Source: an uncultured Methanomicrobiales archaeon (GTDB taxonomy: Archaea; Thermoplasmatota; Thermoplasmata; Methanomassiliicoccales; Methanomethylophilaceae). From it: 35,089 bases of DNA. The notes under the pieces were generated by a model. That model worked only from the letters and a program-made list of their open reading frames with translations. It searched no databases and had not been told where the DNA came from. The position numbers and the translations under genes are program-made. Positions 16,365 to 24,251 of this stretch are shown in pieces. The DNA lies in assembly GCA_937892275.1 (NCBI GenBank), contig CALAVG010000193.1:1-35089 (forward strand), written 5' to 3'. The stretch's first letter is position 1. Every line of letters begins with the position of its first letter.

Positions 16365-16389
16365 GCCAGGAGAATCCTCTGGACCCTAA

Positions 16390-16956
16390 TTATAACTTTA
16401 GTAGGGCCTCGACCCTGGAACGGATGGTGTTGAAACGGGTCTTATCCTCTTTTATGCCAGCGGAGATCACCTCGAAAGCGCTGAATGCATTGAGGATGGT
16501 ACCGACGTCATAGAAACGGTAGAAGATGTCAGAATCAGCCCTCTTCTTCGAGCGCATGTCGTTCTCCGTGAAACTGCGTATGAATACGTATCCAGAGGGT
16601 CTGAGGACACGTCCGATCCCCTTCACGGTCTTCGCCAGGGAATCGTCGTCGAGATGCTCAAGGACGTGGACTGCGGTCACATAATCGAAGGATTCATCTT
16701 GGAACGGGAGTTCGCAAATAGAGGAGACAACGAATCTGGAGTCCTTGAACCTCTCCCGGCATTGCTCCACAGCAACATGTGAGAAGTCGACCCCGGTGAC
16801 ATTGTAGCCACTGTCTATGAGCGTGGATATTGTCTTCCCGTTACCGCAGCCTAGATCCAGCGCATCTCCCGAATTAGGGACAGGGATCACGGTGTTGCCT
16901 CTCCAGGTGGCCGGATTACCGGAATAGAGATCATCCCAGAGCTCTTCCTGTCTCAT
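16390..16956 (-). CDS. Class I SAM-dependent methyltransferase
   Basis: The 188-residue protein has the Rossmann methyltransferase motifs: ALDLGCGNGKT (motif I, SAM-binding), GVDFSHVAVEQCRERF (motif II), then FDYVTAVHVLEHLDDD (motif IV with the UbiE/Methyltransf_11-type HVLEH) and RVLRPSGYVFI. The ATG at 16954-16956 overlaps the upstream TGA (ATGA), so a longer reading starting at 16989 would lie inside the upstream gene and is rejected. The substrate is unknown: small molecule, protein or RNA are all possible. Tight coupling to the HEPN-like gene upstream suggests the two act together. The stop is TAA, one of only three in the window. Confidence 0.82.
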   Translation of the reverse strand: MRQEELWDDLYSGNPATWRGNTVIPVPNSGDALDLGCGNGKTISTLIDSGYNVTGVDFSHVAVEQCRERFKDSRFVVSSICELPFQDESFDYVTAVHVLEHLDDDSLAKTVKGIGRVLRPSGYVFIRSFTENDMRSKKRADSDIFYRFYDVGTILNAFSAFEVISAGIKEDKTRFNTIRSRVEALLKL

Positions 16957-17582
16957 CTCTTGTAGGCCTCGCTGACGTTCTTGAGCCATTCGTAGAAGAG
17001 TTCCACCGCCTTCTCCGACAGTTTGACGAACGTGGTCCCGGGACCCTTCATCATCCTGTCGGGACGCATGGATATCCTGAGGTCGTCGAGTTCGAAGATC
17101 ATAGACCTGTCCGAGACGGAGTTGTTATGGATGACCAGGTTCCTCATAAGGAACACCGAGTCCCATTCCTTGAGACGCTTCTCATCCACAAGACCCTTTT
17201 TCGCCGAGGCGTAGATGATGTATCTGAGGTAGAGGTAGCTGTTATCCTTCATGGCCTCTTCCTTCACATCGTTCATCCAGTATGCCGGGATGCAGTCCTT
17301 CGCCGCCTTCTCTATCGATGACATAACATCTATGAACAGACCTCTGGTGACTATCATCACCCTCTCGGTCTCCTGGGCCTCGTTATCCCCTTCCTGGAAG
17401 GGTCTGGCGGACTTCTCCAGAAGAGTGACTATCTCCCTTGTCAGAACACCGCGGTTGTAGATGTTGTAGAAGCACATCGAACGGAAATCGTTCTGCCTGT
17501 TGGCGAAATAGGATTCCACGTCGGTTATCATGGATCCCACTCCGTCGATGAAGGTATTGAGCTCGTCTGTTACGGTGTTCAC
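16953..17582 (-). CDS. HEPN-like domain protein, possible RNase
   Basis: I recognise no named family. From GTG 17580-17582 the product is 209 residues, mostly helical and soluble. In the second half, VFLMRNLVIHNN contains Arg-Asn-x3-His, the R(N)x4H active-site pattern of HEPN ribonucleases (R170 and H175 when numbered from a GTG at 17651). The frame is open up to that GTG at 17651, but a TATA-like element overlaps it and the added 23 residues look non-coding, so I prefer 17582; this start is uncertain. It overlaps the following methyltransferase gene by 4 nt. HEPN proteins are commonly toxins or defence nucleases, but non-catalytic HEPN proteins also exist. Confidence 0.6.
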   Translation of the reverse strand: MNTVTDELNTFIDGVGSMITDVESYFANRQNDFRSMCFYNIYNRGVLTREIVTLLEKSARPFQEGDNEAQETERVMIVTRGLFIDVMSSIEKAAKDCIPAYWMNDVKEEAMKDNSYLYLRYIIYASAKKGLVDEKRLKEWDSVFLMRNLVIHNNSVSDRSMIFELDDLRISMRPDRMMKGPGTTFVKLSEKAVELFYEWLKNVSEAYKR

Positions 17583-17650
17583 GTACGGGTTACCGCCATA
17601 TCCATAGATAATCGTTAACCTTCTTACAAAAGGTATGAAAAATGCGGGCA

Positions 17651-17660
17651 CTTTTATTAA
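17651..17660 (+). promoter_or_regulatory. AT-rich TATA-like element between HEPN gene and ppk1
   Basis: CTTTTATTAA could serve ppk1: a start point about 25 bp downstream leaves a short leader holding AAGGAG at 17690-17695 before ATG 17706. On the minus strand the same bases read TTAATAAAAG and could serve the HEPN gene. A second candidate, CTATATCATA at 17681-17690, is too close to the ppk1 ATG to leave the ribosome-binding site in the message. Confidence 0.4.
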
Positions 17661-17705
17661 CGCCTAGTCAGGTAACGGCACTATATCATAAGGAGAACGG
17701 ATGGC

Positions 17706-19766
17706 ATGTCAACCAAAGTCGATCTATACGACAAGAAGTACTACATCAACAGGGAGCTTTCCTGGCTTGAGTTCAACCAGAGGTGTCTGGACGAGGCCAA
17801 CAACACAGAGAACCCCCTGCTCGAGAGAGTCAAGTTCCTGGCAATATGCTACAACAATCTGAATGAGTTCCTCATGATACGCATGCCCGGACTCCTCAGC
17901 AAGACCCCTTCGATCGCACAGAGCGCACCGGATTACATCAACGGCGACAAGGTCATCGGGATGGTCTCGGAGAGGATGAACAGGCTGTACGCCGATTACG
18001 AGGTGTGCTGGAAGAACCTCAGGAAGGCCCTCGCCAAGGAGAAGATCCGCATCAAGAAGATCGAGGAGCTCACCAAGGAACAGCTCGACTGCGTCAGGAC
18101 ATACTACAGAGAGAGAGTACACATGATGCTCACGCCTCTGGCCCTCGATATCTCCCATCCGTTCCCGTTCATTTCCAACAATTCGCTCAACGTGGCTTTC
18201 AGGCTCAGGGGCGATGAGAACGGTGTCGTCTACGCCAGGGTCAAGGTGCCGGACACATTGGACAGGTTCGTACGTATCAGCGCCGGTAAGAGCAAGACGG
18301 AATATGTGCTGATAGAGGACATCATCAAGGATTCCGCACACCTGCTGTTCCCCGGGATGAACATCCTCGGAGCATACTCGTTCTGCATCATAAGGAACGC
18401 CGATGTCAAGATCACGATCGACGAGGCCGTGGATCTCATGGATGCGGTGGAGGAGAGCATCAACGGAAGGGATATGGGATACCCCGTGGCGATGATAGCC
18501 GAGTCCTCGATGCCCAAGAACATGATGATCAAGTTCCTCAAGAACCTGAACCTCAGCGAGGAGCAGGCCATCACCACGAAGGATGCTCTTGCTCTATCGG
18601 ACCTTTGGGAACTGTACTCGATAGACAGGCCGGTCCTCAAAGAGAAGCCGCTCATCCAGACCACTCCGTCGGACCTCCAGGAGGACGGTGACATATTCGA
18701 GTGGATCAAGAAGAGGGACAGGATCCTGTACCACCCGTATGAGACGTTCGCCAACATCGTCAGGTTCATGAAGCAGTCTGCCGTGGACCCCAATGTCCAG
18801 AGCATCAAGATATGCCTGTACAGGCTGGGTTCCGATCCTTCCATTTTCGAGGCCCTCAAGGCCGCAAGGATCAACGGAAAGAGCGTTTCCGTTCTGATGG
18901 AGCTGCGTGCGAAGTTCGATGAGGACCGCAACATCAGATGGGCGAAGGATCTTGAGGCCATCGGTGTGCACGTGGTCTACGGACCTGTGAATCTGAAGGT
19001 TCATTCCAAGCTCCTGCAGGTCGTCAGGCTAGAAGGCGGGCATCTGATCACCTACACCCACATGAGCTCCGGTAACTACAACGTCAGTACCGCGAAGCAG
19101 TACGGGGACATATCGTTCCTGACGGTCAACAAGGAGATCGGACAGGATGTCTCGGAGCTGTTCAACGCACTGACAGGTTACTACGGCGAAAGGAAGTACA
19201 ACCATCTCCTGGTCGCACCCCTGACGCTCAAGGCATCGCTGCTCAAGAAGATCGAGAACGAGATCAAGGTGCACGAGGCCAGCGGCAACGGACACATCAT
19301 AATGAAGGCTAACGGTCTGATCGACCAGGATATCATCGCCGCTCTGTACAAGGCGTCGATCGCCGGAGTGAAGGTGGACCTGAACATCAGGGGACTGTGC
19401 TGTCTTCGTCCGGGCAATCCCGAAGTTTCCAAGAACATCCGTGTGATCAGCATCGTGGACAGGTTCCTCGAGCATTCGAGGATCTATTACTTCCACAACA
19501 ACGGCAAATCGGAGATGTACATGGGATCGTCGGATATGATGCCCAGGAACCTCCTGGCAAGGATCGAGGTCTTGTTCCCTGTCCTGGACAAGGAGCTGAT
19601 GAAATCGATCAAGACCAACATTCTCGACATCCACTTCGCCGATAACGTGAAGGCAAGGGAGCTGAAGGAGGACGGCACCTACGTTCTGGTGAAGAAGGAA
19701 GGTAAGCCGCTCCGTTCCCAGCAGTGGTTCATCGAACACAACGGATGCTGGCAGCCGAAGAAATAA
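17706..19766 (+). CDS. ppk1: Polyphosphate kinase 1
   Basis: The 686-residue protein matches full-length PPK1, which reversibly transfers the ATP gamma-phosphate to polyphosphate. It begins with the N-domain signature YYINRELSWLEFNQR (12-26). The two histidines of the phospholipase-D-like catalytic fold are present: His433 in LKVHSKLL (equivalent to the phosphorylated His435 of the E. coli enzyme) and His590 in FLEHSRIYYF (equivalent to His592). The nucleotide-tunnel Arg residues around 372-412 are kept. The ATG at 17706 is preceded by AAGGAG; another ATG at 17701 is out of frame. It is convergent with a PPK2-type gene, pairing polyphosphate synthesis with its use. It ends in TAA just before a hairpin terminator. 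Confidence 0.95.
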   Translation: MSTKVDLYDKKYYINRELSWLEFNQRCLDEANNTENPLLERVKFLAICYNNLNEFLMIRMPGLLSKTPSIAQSAPDYINGDKVIGMVSERMNRLYADYEVCWKNLRKALAKEKIRIKKIEELTKEQLDCVRTYYRERVHMMLTPLALDISHPFPFISNNSLNVAFRLRGDENGVVYARVKVPDTLDRFVRISAGKSKTEYVLIEDIIKDSAHLLFPGMNILGAYSFCIIRNADVKITIDEAVDLMDAVEESINGRDMGYPVAMIAESSMPKNMMIKFLKNLNLSEEQAITTKDALALSDLWELYSIDRPVLKEKPLIQTTPSDLQEDGDIFEWIKKRDRILYHPYETFANIVRFMKQSAVDPNVQSIKICLYRLGSDPSIFEALKAARINGKSVSVLMELRAKFDEDRNIRWAKDLEAIGVHVVYGPVNLKVHSKLLQVVRLEGGHLITYTHMSSGNYNVSTAKQYGDISFLTVNKEIGQDVSELFNALTGYYGERKYNHLLVAPLTLKASLLKKIENEIKVHEASGNGHIIMKANGLIDQDIIAALYKASIAGVKVDLNIRGLCCLRPGNPEVSKNIRVISIVDRFLEHSRIYYFHNNGKSEMYMGSSDMMPRNLLARIEVLFPVLDKELMKSIKTNILDIHFADNVKARELKEDGTYVLVKKEGKPLRSQQWFIEHNGCWQPKK

Positions 19767-19776
19767 AACAATTAAG

Positions 19777-19794
19777 GGAGGGGGAGACCCCTCC
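19777..19794. terminator. Hairpin terminator between ppk1 and pap
   Basis: A 7-bp stem GGAGGGG/CCCCTCC with loop GAGA, followed by GTTTTC on the plus strand and preceded by AATT-rich sequence that is T-rich on the minus strand. It lies between convergent genes and probably serves both. Confidence 0.65.
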
Positions 19795-19798
19795 GTTT

Positions 19799-21181
19799 TC
19801 AATCCAATTCTTTCTTGAGGGTATCGACGATCGTCTCGAGGATCTTGATCCTTCCATATCTCTTGTCGACACATTCCACATCGACCCATGGGGCATACTC
19901 GGTGTTGGTCTGCTCGATCATACTGTTGACGTATTTCTCGTAGACATCCCACTTCTCCCTGTTGCGCCAGTCCTCGTCGGTGAGCTTCCAGCTCTTCATG
20001 GGGTTGGCGGCACGGGCGTTGAAGCGCGTCAGCTGCTCTTCCTTGGTGATGTCGATCCAGAACTTTATGAAGATGATGTGGTCCTTTGCCAGTGCCGCTT
20101 CGAATATGTTGATCTCCCCTGCGGCACGGGAGTATTCCTCCTGAGTACAGAATCCCTCTATGGGTTCGACCATCATCCTGCCATACCAGCTCCTGTCGAA
20201 TATTGTGATCTGACCCTGTCCTGGCATGTTCTTGGCGAATCTCCAAAGGTGGGTATGGGATTTTTCCTCTGCCGTTGGTGCAGGCGTCGGGAAGATTTTG
20301 TAGCCACGTGGGTTGAGCGCCTGGGTGACCCTCTTGATGCATCCTCCTTTACCTGCCGCATCCCAGCCCTCGAAGACTATGCACAGTCCCTTGTTGCTGT
20401 TGGCGAGCTTCACCTGCAACTCGGACAGTTTGTTCTGGAGCTTGTCGAGCTTCTTGTTGTAATCCTCTTTGGTGATCGTCTTGGAGAAATCGACGTAATC
20501 CCTCGGGTTGGGAAATGCCTCAAGTATCTCGAAGGTCTCGGGTACCCTCGGTCTCTGAATGAGGTCGGTGAAGCTCTCCTCGAGGATGTCGGCGATGGAC
20601 CTGACGGTCTTCTTGAAATCGCCGACCTTCACGACGTTCCATGCACAGTATTTGGTGCTGGTCTTGTCCATGACCCTCTTGATCCTGGCATTCTTCACGG
20701 AATAATCCTTAATCTTGTCCACATCGTTGAAGATGTCACCAGTCTCATTGAAGTCCACCGGGTATGATTTCTTGTTCTTCTTCAGCTCGTCCTCGTTCAT
20801 GTCGAGGAAGATCTTGATGACGTTGACACCGTTGTTGTAAAGGTATCTCTCGAACTCGTTGGCCAGAAGGAGATGTGTACGGAAATCCTCGTCGTCCATG
20901 GACATGATACCGCTGTACCAGCCCTTGTCGAAGATTGAGATTTGTCCTTTGGGCGCTATATTGAGCATACAGTATTGGATCCAAGGGATCTTGGCCGTCG
21001 AGATGGAATGATACTTGATGTTCCTAGGCTCAAAAACAGCGACAATTTGGTTGACGATGTGTGACATGACCATTCCGCCGGCACCCTCGATGAGTATGAC
21101 GGTAGCCATCTTGCGATCGCTCAGTTGATGCTCCAGTTGTGTGAGTGTGCTAGCTTTGTCCTTTGAGATCAGAAGGTCCAT
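19799..21181 (-). CDS. pap: Two-domain PPK2-family polyphosphate:AMP phosphotransferase-like protein
   Basis: The 460-residue protein consists of two PPK2 domains. The C-terminal one (about 235-460) is intact: Walker A EGWDAAGKGG (271-280), FDRSWYGR (328-335) with the lid-region RF(N) motif after it. The N-terminal one (about 5-215) is degenerate: EGAGGMVMSH replaces the Walker A and FDKGWYSG the second motif, so it should not bind nucleotide normally. This fused, half-active design is that of class II PPK2 enzymes, which phosphorylate AMP to ADP with polyphosphate. With ppk1 opposite, the pair would let the cell store and recover phosphoryl groups. A TATA-like GATTTATAAGCC (21203-21214, minus) is about 22-33 bp before ATG 21181. 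Confidence 0.85.
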   Translation of the reverse strand: MDLLISKDKASTLTQLEHQLSDRKMATVILIEGAGGMVMSHIVNQIVAVFEPRNIKYHSISTAKIPWIQYCMLNIAPKGQISIFDKGWYSGIMSMDDEDFRTHLLLANEFERYLYNNGVNVIKIFLDMNEDELKKNKKSYPVDFNETGDIFNDVDKIKDYSVKNARIKRVMDKTSTKYCAWNVVKVGDFKKTVRSIADILEESFTDLIQRPRVPETFEILEAFPNPRDYVDFSKTITKEDYNKKLDKLQNKLSELQVKLANSNKGLCIVFEGWDAAGKGGCIKRVTQALNPRGYKIFPTPAPTAEEKSHTHLWRFAKNMPGQGQITIFDRSWYGRMMVEPIEGFCTQEEYSRAAGEINIFEAALAKDHIIFIKFWIDITKEEQLTRFNARAANPMKSWKLTDEDWRNREKWDVYEKYVNSMIEQTNTEYAPWVDVECVDKRYGRIKILETIVDTLKKELD

Positions 21182-21226
21182 GAACGATGGAATCTGTTTT
21201 TTGGCTTATAAATCTCATGAACGGAA

Positions 21227-21248
21227 TTACGAAATTCGTAACCGTTAC
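21227..21248. promoter_or_regulatory. Overlapping inverted repeats between pap and PaaK-like ligase
   Basis: TTACGAA-A-TTCGTAA (21227-21241) is a perfect 7-bp dyad, overlapped by GTAAC-C-GTTAC (21238-21248). They sit in the 160-bp divergent region, just upstream of both TATA-like boxes. This is a candidate operator for either gene. Confidence 0.4.
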
Positions 21249-21272
21249 AACAATGCTGTTCCCGTTTTCTTT

Positions 21273-21283
21273 TTTATATATAA
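21273..21283 (+). promoter_or_regulatory. TATA box for PaaK-like ligase 1
   Basis: TTTATATATAA is a strong archaeal TATA box. A start point about 25 bp downstream (near 21305) would give a leader of about 35 nt before ATG 21342, long enough to hold AAGGA and GGTGA ribosome-binding elements. Confidence 0.6.
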
Positions 21284-21341
21284 TCGACAGAATCATGGAC
21301 TAACCTAATTAACAAGTAGCGGTTAAGGAAACGTGGTGAAC

Positions 21342-22640
21342 ATGTTCTGGAACGAGAAGATTGAATGCATGCCCCAGAAAGAGCTCAAGAAGCTCCAGTA
21401 TGATGAATTGAAGACGTTGATCGAGAAATTGTACAACAACAATCAGTTCTATCACGACAGGATGGAGGCAAAGGGGGTAAAGCCCGAGGACATCAAGTGT
21501 TTGGAAGATATTTCGAAGCTCCCGTTCATGTTCAAGCAGGATCTTCGCGACTACTATCCGACGAAGCTGTTCACTGTGCCCAATAGCCAGGTCGTCAGGT
21601 ACCACGTATCGTCCGGTACAACCGGAAAGCCGACCCTGGTGGGATACACAGAGGGAGACATCGAATACTGGTCCGAAGCATTGGCCAGGTCCCTCACATC
21701 CGCGGGAATCGGTCCCGAAGATGTGCTCCAGGTATGTTACGGATACGGTCTGTTCACCGGCGGTCTTGGACTGCACTACGGAGGAGAGAAGGTGGGTGCC
21801 ACAGTACTTCCAGCCAGCACAGGTAACTCCGAGAGGCAGATCGAGCTCATGATGGATCTTGGTGTGACGGCTATCGCATGCACACCGTCCTATTTCATCC
21901 ACCTGATGGGCGTTGCCAAGAAGATGGGCGTCGACTTCAGGAAGGACACCAAACTGAGGGTCGCCATATTAGGGGCCGAGCCCTGGTCCGAGTCAATGAA
22001 GAAGAAGATCGAGGATGAGACCGGAGTTGAGGCATTTGACATCTACGGAACATCCGAGCAGGCGGGACCCATGTTCTCTGACTGTCCCTGCCACAACGGT
22101 ATCCACATCGCAGCCGACATCATGTACGTCGAGGTCATCGATCCCGAGACTGAGGAGGTACTTCCGCCCGGAGAGAAGGGAGAGCTGGTCGTCACCATGC
22201 TCAAGAAGGAGGCATTCCCCCTCGTCAGGTACCGCATCAAGGACATGACCCGTATCCTTACGGACCCCTGTCCCTGCGGAAGGACATCCCCGAGGATCGA
22301 GAGGATCACCGGAAGGTCCGATGACATGCTGATCATCCGTGGTATCAATGTATTCCCCTCGCAGATCGAATACACTCTGATGCAGATCCCCGAGGTCGGA
22401 GACCAGTACATGATCTACGTCACCAGAGAAGGTGCGCTCGACAACATGAAGATCCAGGTGGAACTGAAGCCCGAGGCATTCAGCGATAACATGGAGAAGA
22501 TGCTCAAGCTCAGGGCACGCATCGAATCCGCTTTAAAGAAATACCTCAATATAGCGGTCGTAGTGGAACTCAAGGAGCCCGGAGAACTGCCCAGGTTCGA
22601 AGGGAAGGCCAAGAGGGTAATAGACAACAGGGTGATATGA
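21342..22640 (+). CDS. Phenylacetate-CoA ligase-like protein (PaaK type, 1 of 2)
   Basis: The 432-residue AMP-forming ligase has the PaaK layout: FWNEKIECMP start, P-loop SSGTTGKP (about 90-97), DIYGTSEQAGP, CPCGRTSPRIERITGRSDDMLIIRG and FPSQIE, and a C-terminal domain ending GKAKRV. It should convert an aryl acid such as phenylacetate or indoleacetate to its CoA thioester. GTG codons at 21333 and 21336 are in frame, but comparison with the paralogue at 24252 (starting MAFWNEKIE) favours ATG 21342. A tandem-ACT gene follows with a 4-nt overlap, a pairing also seen near indolepyruvate oxidoreductases. With iorA in the same window, this supports a role in aromatic amino acid interconversion through aryl-CoA (inference). 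Confidence 0.87.
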   Translation: MFWNEKIECMPQKELKKLQYDELKTLIEKLYNNNQFYHDRMEAKGVKPEDIKCLEDISKLPFMFKQDLRDYYPTKLFTVPNSQVVRYHVSSGTTGKPTLVGYTEGDIEYWSEALARSLTSAGIGPEDVLQVCYGYGLFTGGLGLHYGGEKVGATVLPASTGNSERQIELMMDLGVTAIACTPSYFIHLMGVAKKMGVDFRKDTKLRVAILGAEPWSESMKKKIEDETGVEAFDIYGTSEQAGPMFSDCPCHNGIHIAADIMYVEVIDPETEEVLPPGEKGELVVTMLKKEAFPLVRYRIKDMTRILTDPCPCGRTSPRIERITGRSDDMLIIRGINVFPSQIEYTLMQIPEVGDQYMIYVTREGALDNMKIQVELKPEAFSDNMEKMLKLRARIESALKKYLNIAVVVELKEPGELPRFEGKAKRVIDNRVI

Positions 22641-23062
22641 TGTCCAACATAATAAAGCAGCTTTCAATATTCGTCAACAACGAGCCCGGACGTCTGGCGC
22701 ACATCTCGTCAGTGCTGAAGGAATGCAGCATCAACATGAGGGCTTTCAACCTCGCCGAATCCACAGAATTCGGTATCCTGAGGGCCATAGTCGACAACCC
22801 TGACGATGCATACGATGCACTGAAGGTCAAAGGAATCATAGTCAAGAAGACTGACGTGATCGGAGTTTATCTGGAGGATCATCCCGGTGCACTGTTCATG
22901 GCAGCGGACGCTCTGGGAAAGGCAAATATAAACATCGAATACGGATACGCCTACTCCTACAAGGACAAGGCGATCTTCTTCATCAGGGTCGATGACCCGG
23001 AGAAGGCCGTCGAGGTCATTGGGAAACAGGGCATCAAACTGGTGTCCGATTCGGAGATCTGA
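22637..23062 (+). CDS. Tandem ACT-domain protein
   Basis: A 141-residue protein made only of two ACT domains: about 5-70 (IKQLSIFVNNEPGRLAHISSVL) and 72-137 (GVYLEDHPGALFMAADAL). Each has the beta-alpha-beta pattern and the Asn/Asp-xx-Gly-xx loop that binds an amino acid between subunits. Its ATG overlaps the ligase stop (ATGATG; a second ATG follows at once). Such stand-alone ACT proteins beside PaaK-type ligases are thought to sense an amino acid, here plausibly phenylalanine, tyrosine or tryptophan, and adjust ligase activity. No enzyme domain is present. It lies 4 nt before the EF-Tu-like gene. Confidence 0.85.
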   Translation: MMSNIIKQLSIFVNNEPGRLAHISSVLKECSINMRAFNLAESTEFGILRAIVDNPDDAYDALKVKGIIVKKTDVIGVYLEDHPGALFMAADALGKANINIEYGYAYSYKDKAIFFIRVDDPEKAVEVIGKQGIKLVSDSEI

Positions 23063-23066
23063 TCAA

Positions 23067-24029
23067 ATGGGTAATCTGAACATCGCCGTACTGGGAGCAA
23101 AGGACTACGCTGGAAAGATAGGGAAGAAGGGTACAGTCACAGACATGACATTCTATGAGTACAAGGACGGGCACGACTCGTTCACCCTCATAGAGCCTTC
23201 CAAGTTCCCGGAGAAGCTTTCCTCGCTGTTCTACTCGGTGGCGATGTCGGAATTCGTCGTCCTGGTGGTCGACAAGATCGATTCCTTCCTGGGGGAGACC
23301 ATAGTCATGGTCGATTCCCTCGGTATCGACAAGGGATTCATCGTACTCCAGAACTACATCCAGCCGGAGCAGCTCAAGCCCCTCCTGGCCGGAACATCCC
23401 TGGAGAACTACGAGCCCCGCGACGACGACCCCATCAAACTTAGGGAAGAGCTCATCGGCATGGCCAAGGCCCAGGCCAAGACTGCAGGCGACGGGACATG
23501 CGGTTCCTGCCCTGTGGACAGCCACTTCAATGTGAAGGGTGTCGGAACGGTCGTTCTTGGTTCCGTTATCGACGGATACTTCAAGGTCCACGACAAGATG
23601 ATGGTGTTCCCCACAAAGAAAGAGGTCATCCTGAAGTCCATCCAGAAGCACGATATCGATGCTCAGGACGGAATCAAGGGGGACCATGTCGGACTCGCTC
23701 TGAGAGGTATCGAATCCGAAGAGCTCGACAGGGGATTCGTGGTCACCACAGACCCTTCCATCAAGATGACCCGCACCGTCACCGGAAAGGTATCCCTTGT
23801 CAAGTTCTGGGCATCCCCTATGAAAGAGGGAATGGTAGTCCACCTCGGACACTGGATGCAGATGCCGCCCTGCAGGATAACCGCAGTGGACAACGGCGAT
23901 GATTTCAGGTCCGCACAGGTCACATTCGAGATGGATGACGATATGATCCACAAGCCCGGCGACAAGGCGATAATCATGTACCTCGAGGGCGGAAAGCTCA
24001 GGGTCGCGGGATCGATTGTTCTCCCGTGA
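23067..24029 (+). CDS. EF-Tu/SelB-like protein with degenerate GTPase domain
   Basis: A 320-residue protein with the EF-Tu/SelB domain order but no working G domain. The P-loop position reads GAKDYAGKI instead of GHVDHGKT, the DTPGH position reads EPSKFPEKL, and the NKxD position reads LQNYIQ. Domain II (about 150-235, FNVKGVGTVVLGSVIDGYF) and domain III are well kept and closest in style to SelB/EF-1A. A Cys pair CGSC lies in the linker. Similar GTPase-lacking EF-Tu relatives occur in methanogens, usually annotated EF-Tu/IF-2/RF-3 family. The role is unknown: binding a tRNA or RNA without GTP hydrolysis is a possibility. The reading frame is open upstream, but ATG 23067, 4 nt after the ACT stop, begins the homology. 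Confidence 0.78.
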   Translation: MGNLNIAVLGAKDYAGKIGKKGTVTDMTFYEYKDGHDSFTLIEPSKFPEKLSSLFYSVAMSEFVVLVVDKIDSFLGETIVMVDSLGIDKGFIVLQNYIQPEQLKPLLAGTSLENYEPRDDDPIKLREELIGMAKAQAKTAGDGTCGSCPVDSHFNVKGVGTVVLGSVIDGYFKVHDKMMVFPTKKEVILKSIQKHDIDAQDGIKGDHVGLALRGIESEELDRGFVVTTDPSIKMTRTVTGKVSLVKFWASPMKEGMVVHLGHWMQMPPCRITAVDNGDDFRSAQVTFEMDDDMIHKPGDKAIIMYLEGGKLRVAGSIVLP

Positions 24030-24034
24030 TTTCT

Positions 24035-24050
24035 CCCCGAGAGATCGGGG
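24035..24050 (+). terminator. Hairpin terminator after the PaaK-ACT-EF-Tu-like operon
   Basis: CCCCGA-GAGA-TCGGGG is a 6-bp stem with a 4-nt loop, 6 bp after the stop codon and followed by a pyrimidine-rich CTTTCTTTCTTC run. Confidence 0.6.
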
Positions 24051-24091
24051 ATCCACTTTCTTTCTTCACCGTTAGGTCTGGATAGATACAA

Positions 24092-24232
24092 TAAAGCTAA
24101 TAGCTTTACTTACTTAAATAATAATGATTGTACTAATTAGTTTATGTTATTGCAACTAATGATTGAAACTATCTGGAAGCAAGTCTTATATCAGAGGTCT
24201 ATCATTTTTGAATACCGTGCTATATGATAGCA
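24092..24232. promoter_or_regulatory. AT-rich regulatory region with several dyads upstream of PaaK-like ligase 2
   Basis: The 222-bp gap is unusually AT-rich and ordered. It holds TAAAGCTA-A-TAGCTTTA (24092-24108, 8-bp arms), the palindrome ACTAATTAGT (24132-24141), a direct repeat TAATGATTG at 24122-24130 and 24157-24165 (35 bp apart), and TGCTAT-ATG-ATAGCA (24218-24232). TATA-like candidates are CTTATATCA near 24185-24193 and GCTATATGA at 24219-24227. The last dyad overlaps the nearer TATA candidate, so a bound regulator could block transcription. Confidence 0.45.
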
Positions 24233-24251
24233 TACATCATTGGTGTTCAAA

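Noticed and set aside
16957..16989. Longer start for the methyltransferase
   Set aside because: The added 11 residues overlap the HEPN-like coding region; ATG 16956 overlaps its stop in the usual coupled form.
19029..20342. 437-residue minus-strand open frame over ppk1 and pap
   Set aside because: It crosses the terminator between two convergent genes and matches neither; composition is that of an antisense shadow.
23034..24056. 340-residue minus-strand open frame opposite the EF-Tu-like gene
   Set aside because: His/Val/Asp-rich shadow translation of a gene with clear EF-Tu domain II and III on the plus strand.
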